Assembly (NCBI GenBank): GCA_028583415.1 | Contig: CM053267.1 | Coordinates: 1,612,001-1,676,000, forward strand | Direction: 5' to 3' | From: Protea cynaroides | Lineage: Eukaryota; Streptophyta; Magnoliopsida; Proteales; Proteaceae | DNA: 64,000 nucleotides | Shown here: piece after piece, positions 34,130-46,032 of the stretch | How the letters are laid out: each line of letters begins with the position of its first letter | Position numbering within the stretch: position 1 is the first letter of the stretch | The notes under the pieces: generated by a model | Told to the model about the DNA's origin: nothing | What the model saw: only the letters and a program-made list of their open reading frames with translations | Databases searched by the model: none | Program-made: the position numbers and the translations under genes

Positions 34130-34990
34130 AATGGTCCAATGATGAAACCCTTAACCCATGAACTGGGACATGAACCAAATTAAACTTGGACCCAAATTGA
34201 GTGCGGTCCAATGAGGAAAACCTTTAGCCCTAAGTTGGGCATGAACCAAATTGACCTTGGACCCAAATTGAGTGCGGTCCAATGAGGAAAGCCATCGAAC
34301 CCAAAGCTGGTCATGAATCAGATTGACCTTCGACCGAAATTGAGTGCGGTCCAATGAGGAAAGCCATCGAACCCAAAGCTGGTCATGAATCAGATTTACC
34401 TTTGACCCAAATTGAGTGCGGTCCAATGAGGAAAGCCATTGACCCCTGAACTAGGGCATGAACCAGATTGACCTTGGGCCTGAATTGGGTATGGTTCAAT
34501 GAGGAAAGCCCTTGAGCCCTAAGTTGGGCATGAACCAAATTGACCTTGGACCCAAATTGAGTGCGGTCCAATGAGGAAAGCCCTTGAGCCCTAAGTTGGG
34601 CATGAACCAAATTGACCTTCGACTTAAATTGAGTGCGGTTCAATGAGGAAAGCCTTTGAGCCCTAAGTTGGGCATGACCAGATTGAACTTGGACCCAAAT
34701 TGAGTGTAGTCTAATGAGAAAATCCATTATGCCCTAAACTACGGCATGAACCAAATTGACCTTGGACCCAAAATGAGAGTGGTCTAATGAAGAAATCCAT
34801 TGAACCCCCCAAGCCGAGGCATAAACTAGTCTAATCTTGGACTCAAAATGGTGTAGTGCAATGGCAATACCCCTTGCTCCCCAAGCTAGGGCATAAGCTA
34901 GAATGATTTTGAGCTCAACAAGAAGTGGTCCATTGATTAATCGATTGAACCCCAAACTGGGGCATGAACCGAGTAACCTTGAGCGTAAAA
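34130..34990. repeat. 72-bp tandem repeat, about 11-12 copies
   Basis: Units carry ATGAACCAAATTGACCTTGG, ACCCAAATTGAGTGCGGTCC and AATGAGGAAAGCC. Since 72 is divisible by three, the minus strand stays open and gives repetitive frames (34,151-34,955) that are not genes. Copies at the right end are the most degenerate. Confidence 0.9.
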
Positions 34991-35364
34991 AGCAATAGTC
35001 AGGTTATGAATGGATCCCAAACTGAGAAGAAAAAAAAACAAGGGAAGAATTGTATGGAACCCTGAAAGGTAGGTATCTTGCACCTATTGATAAAGGGGCA
35101 TGATGAGTCCTGCTGTTAGAGGTCTGAAGGAAGATATTTTCCCACAACGACTGAAGGTGCTCGTCGAAGGTATTATGCCCAACTAGAGTCGCTTAGACGA
35201 ACTAGTGGTTTCAACTTTCTATTATCGATATTCGATAGGTCATCCATGTTTAGGTCCAAGATTTCTATTCTTGTTGACAAGTCCAGTCCAATCTGCCCTG
35301 TAAGTAAAAGAAAATCACCCCATTTGGGATTTCAAACTTTGTGCTTTGTCTCTTCCATACATTT
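34991..35364. other. non-coding DNA before the inverted LTR piece
   Basis: AT-rich with an A-tract near 35,030. Nothing recognisable. In the un-inverted arrangement this would be the right flank of the old Tekay-like element, beginning AAAAT. Confidence 0.4.
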
Positions 35365-36148
35365 TGTCACACCCCAATTCTGCACTATTCAGAATGGTGT
35401 GATGAACCGCTAGCAAACCAATGGTTCAACCAGGATCTCGTACAGATGATATCTATTTTATCTAAACTTCATACATCCACATTCATAATCAGAATAAATA
35501 CACAATAGCGGAACTCTTATAGTAAAATAAACTGAGAATCTACTGTGATATTAATATTTAAATAGCAAATTATTCTGTATCAACTAAGACATAAATAAAT
35601 ATCAAATACATGTCTTTACTAAATCCAAATAATGAAAATAAAATCTAATCGAATACACATGAGTTGCACTCGCAAGAGGAGTCATGCGTATCCACTTCGT
35701 CTTCAACTTCCATCGCCGCCATGTGCCCGTTCAATGGAGCATTGACATAATCTCAACGGCAATACCTACATCATCAACTAAAAATATTTGATGTCGAGGG
35801 GGTGAGCATACATCACGGCTCAGTGAGTAAACAAAACAATGCAACAATACATATGCTTGTAGTCAATTCATATCTTTGGTCTGGTTTAAAGTTTGTAATA
35901 TGCAATACAAAGGTTTGGGTGGTCAAAGGTTAACGTTTATTGACCCCGCCTCTATACACAAGTGTGTGACGCCGCTCGAAGGTAACGTTTATCGTCGACT
36001 CACAAGCACCCAATTCATGAACATTGTACAACAAAGGTTAACGTTTATTGTTGTACAGTGTCATACCAACACGTAAGCCCCTGTTGGCGAGGGCTTGCAA
36101 ACTGGGCTCGCAACGAACCAATCCTAATGCCAAATAGTGTATCCAAGG
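35365..36148 (-). repeat. last third of the old element's 3' LTR, inverted
   Basis: The left end is TGTCACACCCC, the terminal end of a T LTR. The match stops at TATCCAAGG (36,140-36,148), exactly where the plus-strand piece at 29,725 stops (CCTTGGATA). No target duplication or PBS adjoins it. It contains the 10-bp perfect stem at 36,025-36,057. Confidence 0.9.
36025..36057 (-). other. covarying stem-loop (H2), all Watson-Crick version
   Basis: Sense arms TGTACAACAA and TTGTTGTACA pair perfectly over ten positions around a TAAACGTTAACCT loop. Compared with 45,329-45,360, two base pairs have changed on both sides (A-T to G-C, T-A to C-G) and one G-U has become A-U. Confidence 0.65.
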
Positions 36149-38160
36149 TTTTGACCTAGGAATCGGAATCCGCATAGTTCAGAATGATGGGTGAAATAAT
36201 CTACCTGTTCTAGGTTTAGGATTGAGAACCTATTCTAGGTTTAGGGTTGATAACCTATTCTAGGTTTAGGAAATAGAACCTATTCTAGGTTTAGGATTTA
36301 CTAAGGGGTAGAAATCGTTCTGAACTACCCTTTCATCCTAAGCTCTAATTTTGAAAGGTTTGACAAAGCATTCTCTTTCTTTGTTAAATTTTTTATTATT
36401 TTCCATTATACCCTTCCCAAGAATGTGGGTGCCTAAATGCACGTCCCCACACCTAGATTGTCTTCTAGAACTATGCATACATGAAAGTTCAACTAGGGTG
36501 TTGCAAAAAATGAAATTATTGCCACAAATAGAATATTCTATCTAAGCATGGCATGTATGCAAAATATAGCAATATAAACATCCTAAAATGCATAACTATT
36601 GGCTCAGATAATGTATATCATGTTCAAATTGAGATCCAATGTTTAAAATTCACTCAAAACACTTATGATGAAAATCCAATCGTTTATATCCATTTAAATC
36701 AATCTTGATGACAATCCAACGGTTCAAATCATTTAAAATCACAATCTAACCATTCAAATTCATTTAAATCACTTATGATCAAGATCTAACGATTCGAATT
36801 TCTTTAAGACACCCATGACTCAAATTTCTTTAAGACACCCATGATAAAAAATCTAATGGCTCAGATTCCTCTAAGACACTCATAGTCAAGATCTAATGGT
36901 TCAGATTCCTCTAAAATACTCCTGATCAAAATTTAGTGGTTCAGATTCTAGCATCAATACATCTAAGATCAATGGTCTAGTGATCATTAAAGCATCTAAG
37001 ATCAATGACCAATGTTAAATCACTTAAAATTCCAAGATCAATTGCCAATAATTTTCATCAAAGTTTCATCATCAATTGATAGATATTGATCACATCAAAA
37101 TTCAATCAAAGAGCCAAATTCCATCCCATCCAAATTTCAAGATCAATGGGCCCTCAATTAATCAAATTAAAACCCATTCCACACCAATGGTCCATAATTG
37201 ATCAAATTAACATTCAAAATTTTACATCAATGGTCCATTTAATTCACATAGAAATTCCAAACATCCGATGGGAACAATAAAATTCCAGCTATAGTCGGAT
37301 CAATCTGATAAAAATTCCAAACACCTGATGGGATCAATTTCATGATAATTCCAAGCATCCAATGGGCAAATTGATCATATTAAAATTTAAATCAAAGGAA
37401 CCAATGTGTGATCAGTTTTTTTTTCTAAGGTTTGGATTCAATTAAAACATGTCATATCATATGGAAAATATTAGCATCAAATACAACCATGTGTAATTAG
37501 GATTAATGTCATGATGAGATGCTAGATGAAGGGTCTTGATGTGGTTTACAAGTATGGGAGACTGCATGGCTGGTTTGATGATGGTGGCTGGACCAGGTGG
37601 ATCAGCAAGGTTGTGGTGTCAATGGGAGTGTGATCTGCAGGTGGGGATGTAGGGTTTTGGAGCAATAAGGTGAGTCGGTGTAGATCTGGATGAGGAAGAC
37701 AATGGTGGTTGATGGTAGATCTTGCTTTCGGTTGGGATTTTGTGATGGTGCCGCTGTTTGATAAGTAGCAGGGAGCATGGAAGGTGAGTTGCAGAAATCA
37801 GATTTTCGATGGAGAATATGAGGAAATGATCGTAGATGGTGTCGCAGATTAAAAATAATAAATAAAAAAAAAAAGCTTACCTACTTCTGATCTTCTTCTT
37901 CTTTCTCTTTGTTGCGCCACTCTTCTCTCGATTTTTTTTTCTCTCGGCCTCCTCTCTCTGAATCAACCCTCCTCTTTTGATCTCTCTCTCCTCTACCCTA
38001 TCTGATATGTCCGTCCTTTCGTTCTCTCTATCTCACCGATCCCTCTTCTTCTTCTGATCTCTGGCCGTCCTTCTTTTTTTCTCTCTCTCCCTCGATCTGA
38101 TTTTCCAATCCCTCCTTCTTTTTTCAACGCTTCCCTCTTCTCCTCTTTTATTTTTTTAGA
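36149..38160 (-). repeat. Tat-like LTR, middle and end part, minus strand
   Basis: It starts at the inversion breakpoint (GACCTAGGAATCGG), continues with GTTCTAGGTTTAGG repeats (36,205-36,310) and the stretch around CTTCCCAAGAATGTGGGTGC shared with 55,790. Then come AT-rich DNA, a candidate splice donor (minus GTAG|GTAAGCTT, intron start 37,880) and a pyrimidine-rich tract. The first part of the LTR is missing: at about 38,160 it joins another LTR head to head. No coding region. Confidence 0.75.
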
Positions 38161-39181
38161 AAAAAGTCAGATCTCTCCATGTTCCTATGCATTTTTTATA
38201 GGTCGTGAAATTATCTTCAAAATGAGACCGGAATCATCAAATTTTGATATCAAACAAGGAAGATATCGCAGTTTGAAAGTGCAAGGGCAGTTACGTAATT
38301 ATTGTAAGATGTATGCATTATCATTTAAACTTCATGTCATCGTATCTTGGTCATTTTCTATCGGAATCGGATGATTCAAAGGCCAATATTCCTTATTTTC
38401 AGTCCTCTTCAAAGTGGCATGAGAAATCCCGAACAAATGTCACCGGTGGGCCCCATGCAAGCTTTCATGCAAAATTATCATTAGAACTTCAAAGCTTCAA
38501 ATCTTTGTCGTTCTACGTCGGACTCAGATGATTCCAATGCCATTATTCTTCATTTGTGATGTTCTACAAAGTAGACGTGGAAAATCTAGGGTAGAAGTCT
38601 CCGAAGGGTCCAATGCAAAATTACACATGGAAATGGTCATTTAATCTTTGAAAATTCATATTTTGGTCACACCATATCCGAATCAGGTGATTTCAGTTTC
38701 ATTATGTTCCATTTTTACAAAGTGGACGTAAAGGATTTTCGGTAGAAGTCCCCGAAGGATCCCATGCAGAATGGTTAGCCAAATTATCGATAATTGGCCT
38801 GCTTCAACTTTAGAAATTCATAAGGTGGCCATTTTATTTCCAAATGACGTGATTCAAGTTCTAATATTCCTCATTTTTAGTGTTCTAAAAAGTGAACGTA
38901 GAATATTTGGAATGGAGGCTACCAAAAAAATTTCATATGGAATGGTGGTAGAAATGGACAATGAAATGATAGAGGGAGAAAAAATCAATTTTTAGCCTAA
39001 CCTAACTTAACCCAGCTCAACCCAGCTTAGTACAACTCAAACCAATCCAAACCAAATCAATTCAGTCCAAGTATGTACATATGCATCATATATATTGTAT
39101 TATATAATATTATGTCTATGTATATTAGTGTAATATATGATAGAATATAAATATAAAATAAGGAAAGAGAAAGAGAGAAGG

Positions 39182-39215
<34 letters not shown>

Positions 39216-41223
39216 AAAGGAAAAATGGAAAGAAAGAGAAAGAGGAGAAGACATGAGAGAGAGGGGCTTTTCTATTGAGATTGAGAGAGAGATTGAGAAA
39301 AAATAATAAAAAGGAAAGAAAGAGAAAGAAGGGACGTGGGAGAAAGAGAGATTGAAAGAAAAAAAGGAAAGAATGAGAAAGAGAGAAGACGTGAGAGGAG
39401 AGGAAATCCGACTGAAAAAAGGAAAAAAAAGAAAAGAGAAGAAAAGGAAAGAAGAAAAGAGAAGATAAGGAAAGAAGAGGAAGAGAAAGAAGACGTGAGA
39501 GGAGAGGAAATCCGACTGAGGGAGAGAGTGAAGGAAAGGAAAAAAAGGAAAGAAGAAAAGAGAAGAAAAGGAAAGAGGAGAAGAGAAGAAAAGGAAAGAG
39601 GAGAAGAAAATAAAAGGAATGAAGAGGAAGTGAGAGAGAGATTGAGTAAAGAAAAAGGAAAGAAGAGAAGAAAAAGGAAAGAAGAAGAAAAAGAAAAAAA
39701 AAGGAGAAAATAAAAGGAGAGACGGGAGTGAGAGGAAGGGATTTTTTCTTTTCGGTTGAGAAAAAAATTGAAATTGAGAAGGAGAGAAAGAGAGGCGTGA
39801 GTGAGAGGGAGTGATTTTATTTTGGTTTGAGATTGAAATTTAGAGTGAGAAAGATGGATGAAGGAAGAATACAAGAGGAAGAAAGAAGCAGAAGGAGATT
39901 AGAAGAAGGGAAGAAGAAGAAAAGAGCAGGGAGGACATACCTGCACATTCTAGGTAAGCCACCTTTCCCTTCTTTGCTTATTATTTTTCTTGTTTTTGTT
40001 TATACCTGGATTGATACCATTTGCAATCCATCCATATCTGAACATTCTAGACCATCCCAACACCATTACCACTATTAATCCCTTGCCATGACACCACCAT
40101 ATGCTGCCATCTCAACCCCGCAAGCACAGCTGAAGCCAGCTACCCCAACCGACAACCAAAACCTGCTAAGCCCTTTCTAAATTCAACTCTACCGAAGCCC
40201 ATCCATCTGTCACCGCGATCCTCAACCTGTAAGCCTACCTGCTAGCCTGATTTTCTTAATGCTTGATCTACCACACACCCTACCCCCAAGCCAGCCATAC
40301 TATCTTACCATTACTCACCGCAATCCCCATGTATGTACCTTCCTTTACACTTTCCATCGCCACTTGTAGCCATCTGTACCACTCTACGAAATCCATTCCC
40401 ACAACCCAGCAAATCCAATTCATCCCATCCTAAATTGACCTGCAACATGCAACTGGCCGAGCATAACTCCATCACTACCCTATTAACTCATTACCCACCT
40501 AGCCGATAATACAATCACCACCTCACCACCTTTGTTTTTTTCTCTGATCCCGATCGAACCAGCAACCAACACAGCCCCACTTGATCACTTCCAATCTCTA
40601 CCTGTTCGTCCATACCATGCAAACCCGACAACGTCTCCTACCTTATGGTGAACCTGTTCCATCTCTACTGGCTCATCAACATTTGTATCAACCCACCAAC
40701 ATACCTTCTGTCCATTTTCTTGTAGTTGTCCAGCATCATCCCATGCACCGAATACACTCCATATCACTAATCTCACTACCTGATCTCTGCCCATCATCAC
40801 TCACTACTTGATCATCCTGATATCACAATATTGACCAAATGATTATAATTAAATCTGGTCCATTGAAATGTTAATTTCTTGATCGTATGATTCTAATTAA
40901 ATCTGGTCCATTGAAATGTTATTTTCTTGATCAGGTGATTCTAATTAAATCTGGTCCATTGGTATGTTAATTTCTTAATCATGTGATTCTAATTAAATTT
41001 TGTCCATTGGTATGTCAATGTAGATTTCTCGATCATGTGATCTCATCCATTGGTTTTAAAATTTATTTTTGACCATATGATAATAGATCTCATCCATTGA
41101 TGTTAAATTGTCGTGATCATGTGATGACCAATTCGATCCATATATCATCCCCGACATTTGTTCACCCCCCATGCATCATAGCCATTTGGTTAGCACATCA
41201 CACCATCCAATCATCACCCATAT
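38161..41223 (+). repeat. Tat-like LTR, first part, plus strand
   Basis: After a short junction stretch the match to 62,866-63,770 starts near 38,195, about 135 bp into the LTR. Then come an AT-rich block (39,070-39,160), a GA-microsatellite and purine-rich segment (39,160-39,950, with (GA)n at about 39,187-39,211) and a candidate splice donor CTAG|GTAAGCC at 39,954. The C-rich DNA after the donor (39,960-41,223) has no recognisable protein. A solo T LTR interrupts at 41,224. Frames in the purine tract are low-complexity. Confidence 0.75.
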
Positions 41224-43529
41224 TGTCACACCCCAATTCTACACTATTCAGAATGATGTGATGAACCGCTAATAACCAACGGTTCAACCAGGATCTCAAA
41301 TAGGCTATCCCCGCGTTATCTAAAATTACACACATCCGTAATCATAATCAGAGTAAATACACAATAGCGGAAGTCTTATAATAAGAAGAACTGAGAATCT
41401 ATGTGATATTAAAATTTAAATAACAATTTATTTTGTTTCAACTGAGACATAAATATTTAAGTACCAAGTACATGTCTTAATAAATCCAAATAAAGAAACC
41501 TATAAAATATCTAATCAAATATACATGAGTTGCACTTGCAAGAGGAGTCGTGTGTATCCACTTCAGCTCCAGCTTCCATTGCTCCAACGTTTCCGTACGC
41601 AGATGCATTCATATAATCTTCAATGGTATAACCTGCATCATCAACTAAAAATATTCGACGTCGAGGGGTGAGCACACATAACGGCTCAGTGAGTAGCCAA
41701 AACAATGCAACAATACATATGCATGCAATCAATTTATAAATTTGGTCCGATTTAAAGTTTGCAGTATGCAATAGAAAGGTTTAGGTAGTTAAAGGTCGCG
41801 TTTATTGACCCCGCCTCTATACACAAGTGTGTGACGTTACCCGAAGATCACGTTTATCGTCAACTCACATGCACCCAATCATGAACATTATATAACAAAG
41901 GTTACGTTTATTGCTATATAGTGCCATACCAACACGTAAGCCCCTGTTGGCGAGGGCTGCAAACTGGGCTCGCAACTAACCAATCCTAATGTCAAAAGTG
42001 TATCCAAGGCCTCACCCCAGCATCCCTCAGAATGTCCATAGAGATAGAGCTAAGGCCCCCCGATAGAGTCAGAGACTACAAGGACCAAGACCACCTCCCC
42101 TGATACTCTACGACATAATAGTTCTGCTAAAGTAATGGCTATACGACGATGCCAATGCACAAGACTTGAGTTAGAGATAGAGCTAAAGTGCTGAGACCCG
42201 CCAAAGGTTAACGTTTATTGACGTTCTCATCACACCCCCCTGATACTCGCTCGCATCAAGTACATCAACCACACACATACAATCACATGCCTATTCCTAT
42301 CATCATCATCATCATCATGTTATAAACAATAAAATAACTATGCATGAACAAGTAATAGAAATATTGGATGGCATGTTGTATGCACATTACAAACATATTC
42401 GCATAGAATCAAGCATGGCATAGGACTCAAGAAATAGAAAACAGTTTTTGTTATTAACCAATTTAGTTTGGAGTTCTGGTTCCTCACCTTAGCTTGCTAT
42501 AAGATGCTTTTCCAAGCTTTAGAATCACCTTTACAGTGTTATTATATTGCTAGAAGACCTAACAAAGTCGATAGAATTTAATTAGAATTAATTCCAGATT
42601 TAAAAACCACTCTGTTAACTGAGGGTCGGAGGTAGGGTCGGAGTCCTGATCGACCCTGGGTGCGACCCTCCCTAGATTCTAAACTTCCCGAACACTGAGG
42701 GTCGATGGTCAGGAACACCAAGGGTCGGATGGTCATCGACCCTCAGTGCGACCCTCTATGCACTTTGATCTAATTCCCTCTTTTTAATCCATTCTTTGTG
42801 TTCGGGGTCCTATGGCTTGCTTCTTCATTCCATTAAACATTCATTCCATGGTCTGGAACCATGAATCAACCACCTAGATTGCTTTCATGCATTCTTCTAT
42901 GGTTTTCCATGGAAACCTAACCATTGCTTGATGGTTTGGGTTTCTCCGAGATCACACTCTCTCCAATAACTATCCTAAGGTCTGTAGAAACTCATGGAAT
43001 TAGTATCCATACATGAGAAGATTACTTTTTCTCTGAAATTCTTCTCCTTTTTGCTAAGTTCTCTTCCTTGCCTTTCTTCTTCCTCTTTTCCTTCTCCTCT
43101 CTTTCTCTCAATTCAATTAGGGTTGTGAAAGGACTGAAAGTGGCTTAGGGATGCCCTTTAAATAGAGTAGGAATATCCTAAATAAGTCCCTTTGAGATTA
43201 GGAAATAATCCTATTCAAAAATTAGGAAATTTCCTAATTTTATTTTCTTACGGCAACCGAGGGTCGATGGGATGGTCGATGATCCCGTCGACGCTAGGGT
43301 CCTAAGCTGTCCGACCCTCCCTTCAAAACTGAGGGTCTGACTTTCTGTTTTGGGAGGTCCGACCCTGCTTAGCAGGGTATGTGACCCTTCCCCTATTTTA
43401 AGTGTTTTGGGGTCGATTTGATACCGGGGATCTCGATCTCCTTCACGCCCTTGGTCCATTTGACTCGACAATGATGGGTAAACCTGGTCCAAGGTGGTAA
43501 GACCTAGTTAGACTGACACGGGTCTTACA
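41224..43529 (-). mobile_element. solo LTR, Tekay-like family T, target duplication CATAT
   Basis: A textbook 2,306-bp solo LTR: CATAT at 41,219-41,223 and 43,530-43,534, ends TGTCACACC and GGTCTTACA. GGGTCGA clusters lie at about 42,620-42,760 and 43,258-43,400, and TAAACGT modules at about 41,790-41,925 and 42,205. An 86-codon sense frame (41,771-41,511) parallels that at 19,323-19,060. Confidence 0.95.
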
Positions 43530-43669
43530 CATATCTCTGATCATCAACTACATCATCTGACCCCCATTACCATTGATCTTGTACCTCATCACAAGCCTTG
43601 ATTTTGTATCTCTCTAATACCATTGATCTGGCTCCACGTCACTATTATATTTGGATGCGCACATGCTTG
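43530..43669 (+). other. remainder of the interrupted Tat-like LTR, plus strand
   Basis: C-rich, in the same style as 40,500-41,220, which it continues once the solo LTR is removed. GCTTG at 43,665-43,669 would be the target repeat of the LTR that starts at 43,670; its partner is outside the window. Confidence 0.45.
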
Positions 43670-44066
43670 TGTGAGGACAAAGATGGAAATTGTAAGACCC
43701 GCACGCCACGAACCCGGCCTAACCTTATATTTCGTGTCGGGATCAGTCTTCATATCATGGTCGAGCCAAGTGGACCAAGTGTGTGAAGAAACCCAAGACC
43801 TAATATGAAAATTTACCCAAAAACAGTCAAAATGAGGGTAGGGTCGCATGTTTTAACAAGCAGGTCCGACCCTCCCATCGACCCTCACCATCGACCCTCA
43901 ACCAGGGTCGATGAGGGTCTATGAGTTGTCCGACCCTTCTCATCGACCCTCACCATCGACCCTCTGTACTCGGGAAAAACAGCACGAACTGAAAATTGAG
44001 AAACCTTCCTAATTTCGATTGGAACCTTTCCTAAACTCAATGGGACTTATTTTGGGAGGTTTTACT

Positions 44067-44076
44067 CTATAAATAG
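44067..44076 (+). promoter_or_regulatory. TATA box of the 5' LTR
   Basis: CTATAAATAG, conserved at 52,166-52,175 in the 3' LTR and 28,594-28,603 in the old element. Start of transcription would fall near 44,100, by the CTTTCACTCC stretch. Confidence 0.7.
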
Positions 44077-45328
44077 GACGTCCCTAAGCCTCTTTCACTC
44101 CTTTTACAACCCTAATTGGATTGAGAGAATGAGAAGAGAAGGAAGAGAAGAAGAGAAGGAAAACTTGAAGAAAAGGCTAAGGAAGAAGAGGAAATTCAGA
44201 GAAACTCTGAATCTCAGCAAAACTAAGGTATGAATACATTCCCCATGATTTAGTTAAGACTTTAGAAGGGTTTATGAAGAGGATATCACTTAGAAGAAAC
44301 CCAAATCATGCATTCATGGTTAGGTTTTCATGGAAAACCATGGAGGAATTCATTGAAACCATGTAGGTGAATAAAGTATAGTTCTAAACCATAGAACATG
44401 TATAGAATGAATGGTGGAAGCAAGCCATAGGACCCCAAACATGAAGAAGGAATTTAAAATTGGAAATTGGACCAGAGTGCACCGAGGGTCGCACACAGGG
44501 TCGATAGACCCATCGACCCTATGTATTCTGACCATCGACCCTCAGCATTCGGGAAGTTCAGACAGAGGACAGGGTCGATAGACCCATCGACCCTAAGCAT
44601 TCTGAGCATCGACCCTTTGATCGACCCTCAATTAACAGCATGGTTTTTAAATTGGAAATTAATTCTAATTGAATTCTATCGACTTTGTTAGGTTTGCAAG
44701 CAATATAATAACAATATAAAGGTGATTCTAAAGCTTGGAAGAGGATCTAATAACAAGCAAAGGTGAGGAACCTTAACTCCAAACTAAATTGGTTAATAAT
44801 AAACCGTTTTCTATTTCTTGAGTCCTGTGCTATGCTTGATTCTATGCGAATATGTTTATAATGTGCATACAACATGCCATCCAATATTTCTATTACTTGT
44901 TCATGCATATTTACTTTATTGTTTATAACATGATGATGATGATGATGATAGGAATAGGCATGGGCTTGTATGTGTGTGGTTGATGTGCTTGATGCGAGCG
45001 AGTATCAGGGGAGGTGTGATGAGAACGTCAATAAACGTTAACCTTTGGTGGGTCTCAGCACTTTAGCTCTATCTCTAACTCAAATCTTGTGCATTAGCAT
45101 CGTCGTATCACCATTACCTTAGCAGAAATATTATGTTGTAGAGTATCAGGGGAGGTGGTCTCGGTCCTTGAGTCCTATACTCTACAGGGGGGCCTTAGCT
45201 CTATCTCTATGGATGTTCTGAGGAATGCTGGGGTGAGGCCTTGGATACACTGTTTGGCATTAGGATTGGTTAGTTGCGAGCCCAGTTTGCAGCCCTCACC
45301 AACAGGGGCTTACGTGTTGGTATGACAC

Positions 45329-45360
45329 TATATAGCAATAAACGTAACCTTTGTTATATA
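45329..45360 (+). other. covarying stem-loop (H2) in the 5' LTR
   Basis: Arms TATATAGCAA and TTGTTATATA pair over ten positions, one of them G-U, around the loop TAAACGTAACCT. The same module occurs in the 3' LTR near 53,430-53,461 and, with altered arms, in the other T LTRs. Confidence 0.65.
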
Positions 45361-46018
45361 ATGTTCATGATTGGGTGCATGTGAGTTGACGATAAACGTG
45401 ATCTTCGGGTAACGTCACACACTCGTGTATAGAGGCGGAGTCAATAAACGCGACCTTTGGCTACCTAAACCTTTCTATAGCATACTGCAAACTTTAAACC
45501 AGACCAAAGATATAAATTGACTCTTTGCATGCATATGTATTGTTGCATTGTTTTGGCTACTCACTGAGCTCAAGTTGGAGAGCTGATCCTCGCGAGCGTA
45601 AATCTTTTTAGTTTTTGATATTGCAGGTACTAGGATTGAAGACTATGTCTACATGCGAACATATGCATGGGTGCAGGCTATGAATGAGCAAGCTGTGGAG
45701 AACGAACATGGTTCGTTAAGCGAGCGTTTCAGCGGTGGACACGCGTAGTGTTTAGTTTGCGTATTTGGATATTGTAATATGTATTAAATTATGTTTTGGT
45801 TACTTGGAAATAAATGGAATATTAATTATTTATCATGATTAGACCTCAGTTCATTATCTGTAAGACTTTCGCTATTTATTTTATTACCTCTGATTAATGT
45901 GGAATGTGTTTTGGTTTATCTTATGTGGGATAGCCTATTTTGAGATCCTGGTTGAACCGTTGGTTGGTTGACGGTTCATCACACCATTCTGGTTGGTACA
46001 GAATCGGGGTGTGACAAC

Positions 46019-46032
46019 TTGGTATCAGAGCA
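46019..46032 (+). other. primer-binding site, initiator tRNA-Met
   Basis: TTGGTATCAGAGCA starts two bases after the 5' LTR end, matching the 3' end of initiator tRNA-Met. Confidence 0.92.

Larger units (their letters stand above)
43691..46016 (+). repeat. 5' LTR of the dead Tekay-like element
   Basis: 2,326 bp. A GGGTCGA/TCGACCC cluster (43,838-43,975) lies just upstream of the TATA box (44,067-44,076) and a second (44,482-44,640) lies downstream. The four TAAACGT stem-loop modules are at 45,020-45,057, 45,329-45,360, 45,387-45,417 and 45,439-45,462. It ends GGGGTGTGACA before the PBS. Confidence 0.94.

Noticed and set aside
34151..34955. Minus-strand repetitive ORFs with LDRTQFGSKVNL units
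   Set aside because: The 72-bp tandem repeat is a multiple of three, so a frame stays open by chance. No start context, family match or conservation in the other arrays.
46019..46032. tRNA-like sequence
   Set aside because: It matches only the last bases of initiator tRNA-Met, as a PBS does. No cloverleaf is present here or at 18,758.
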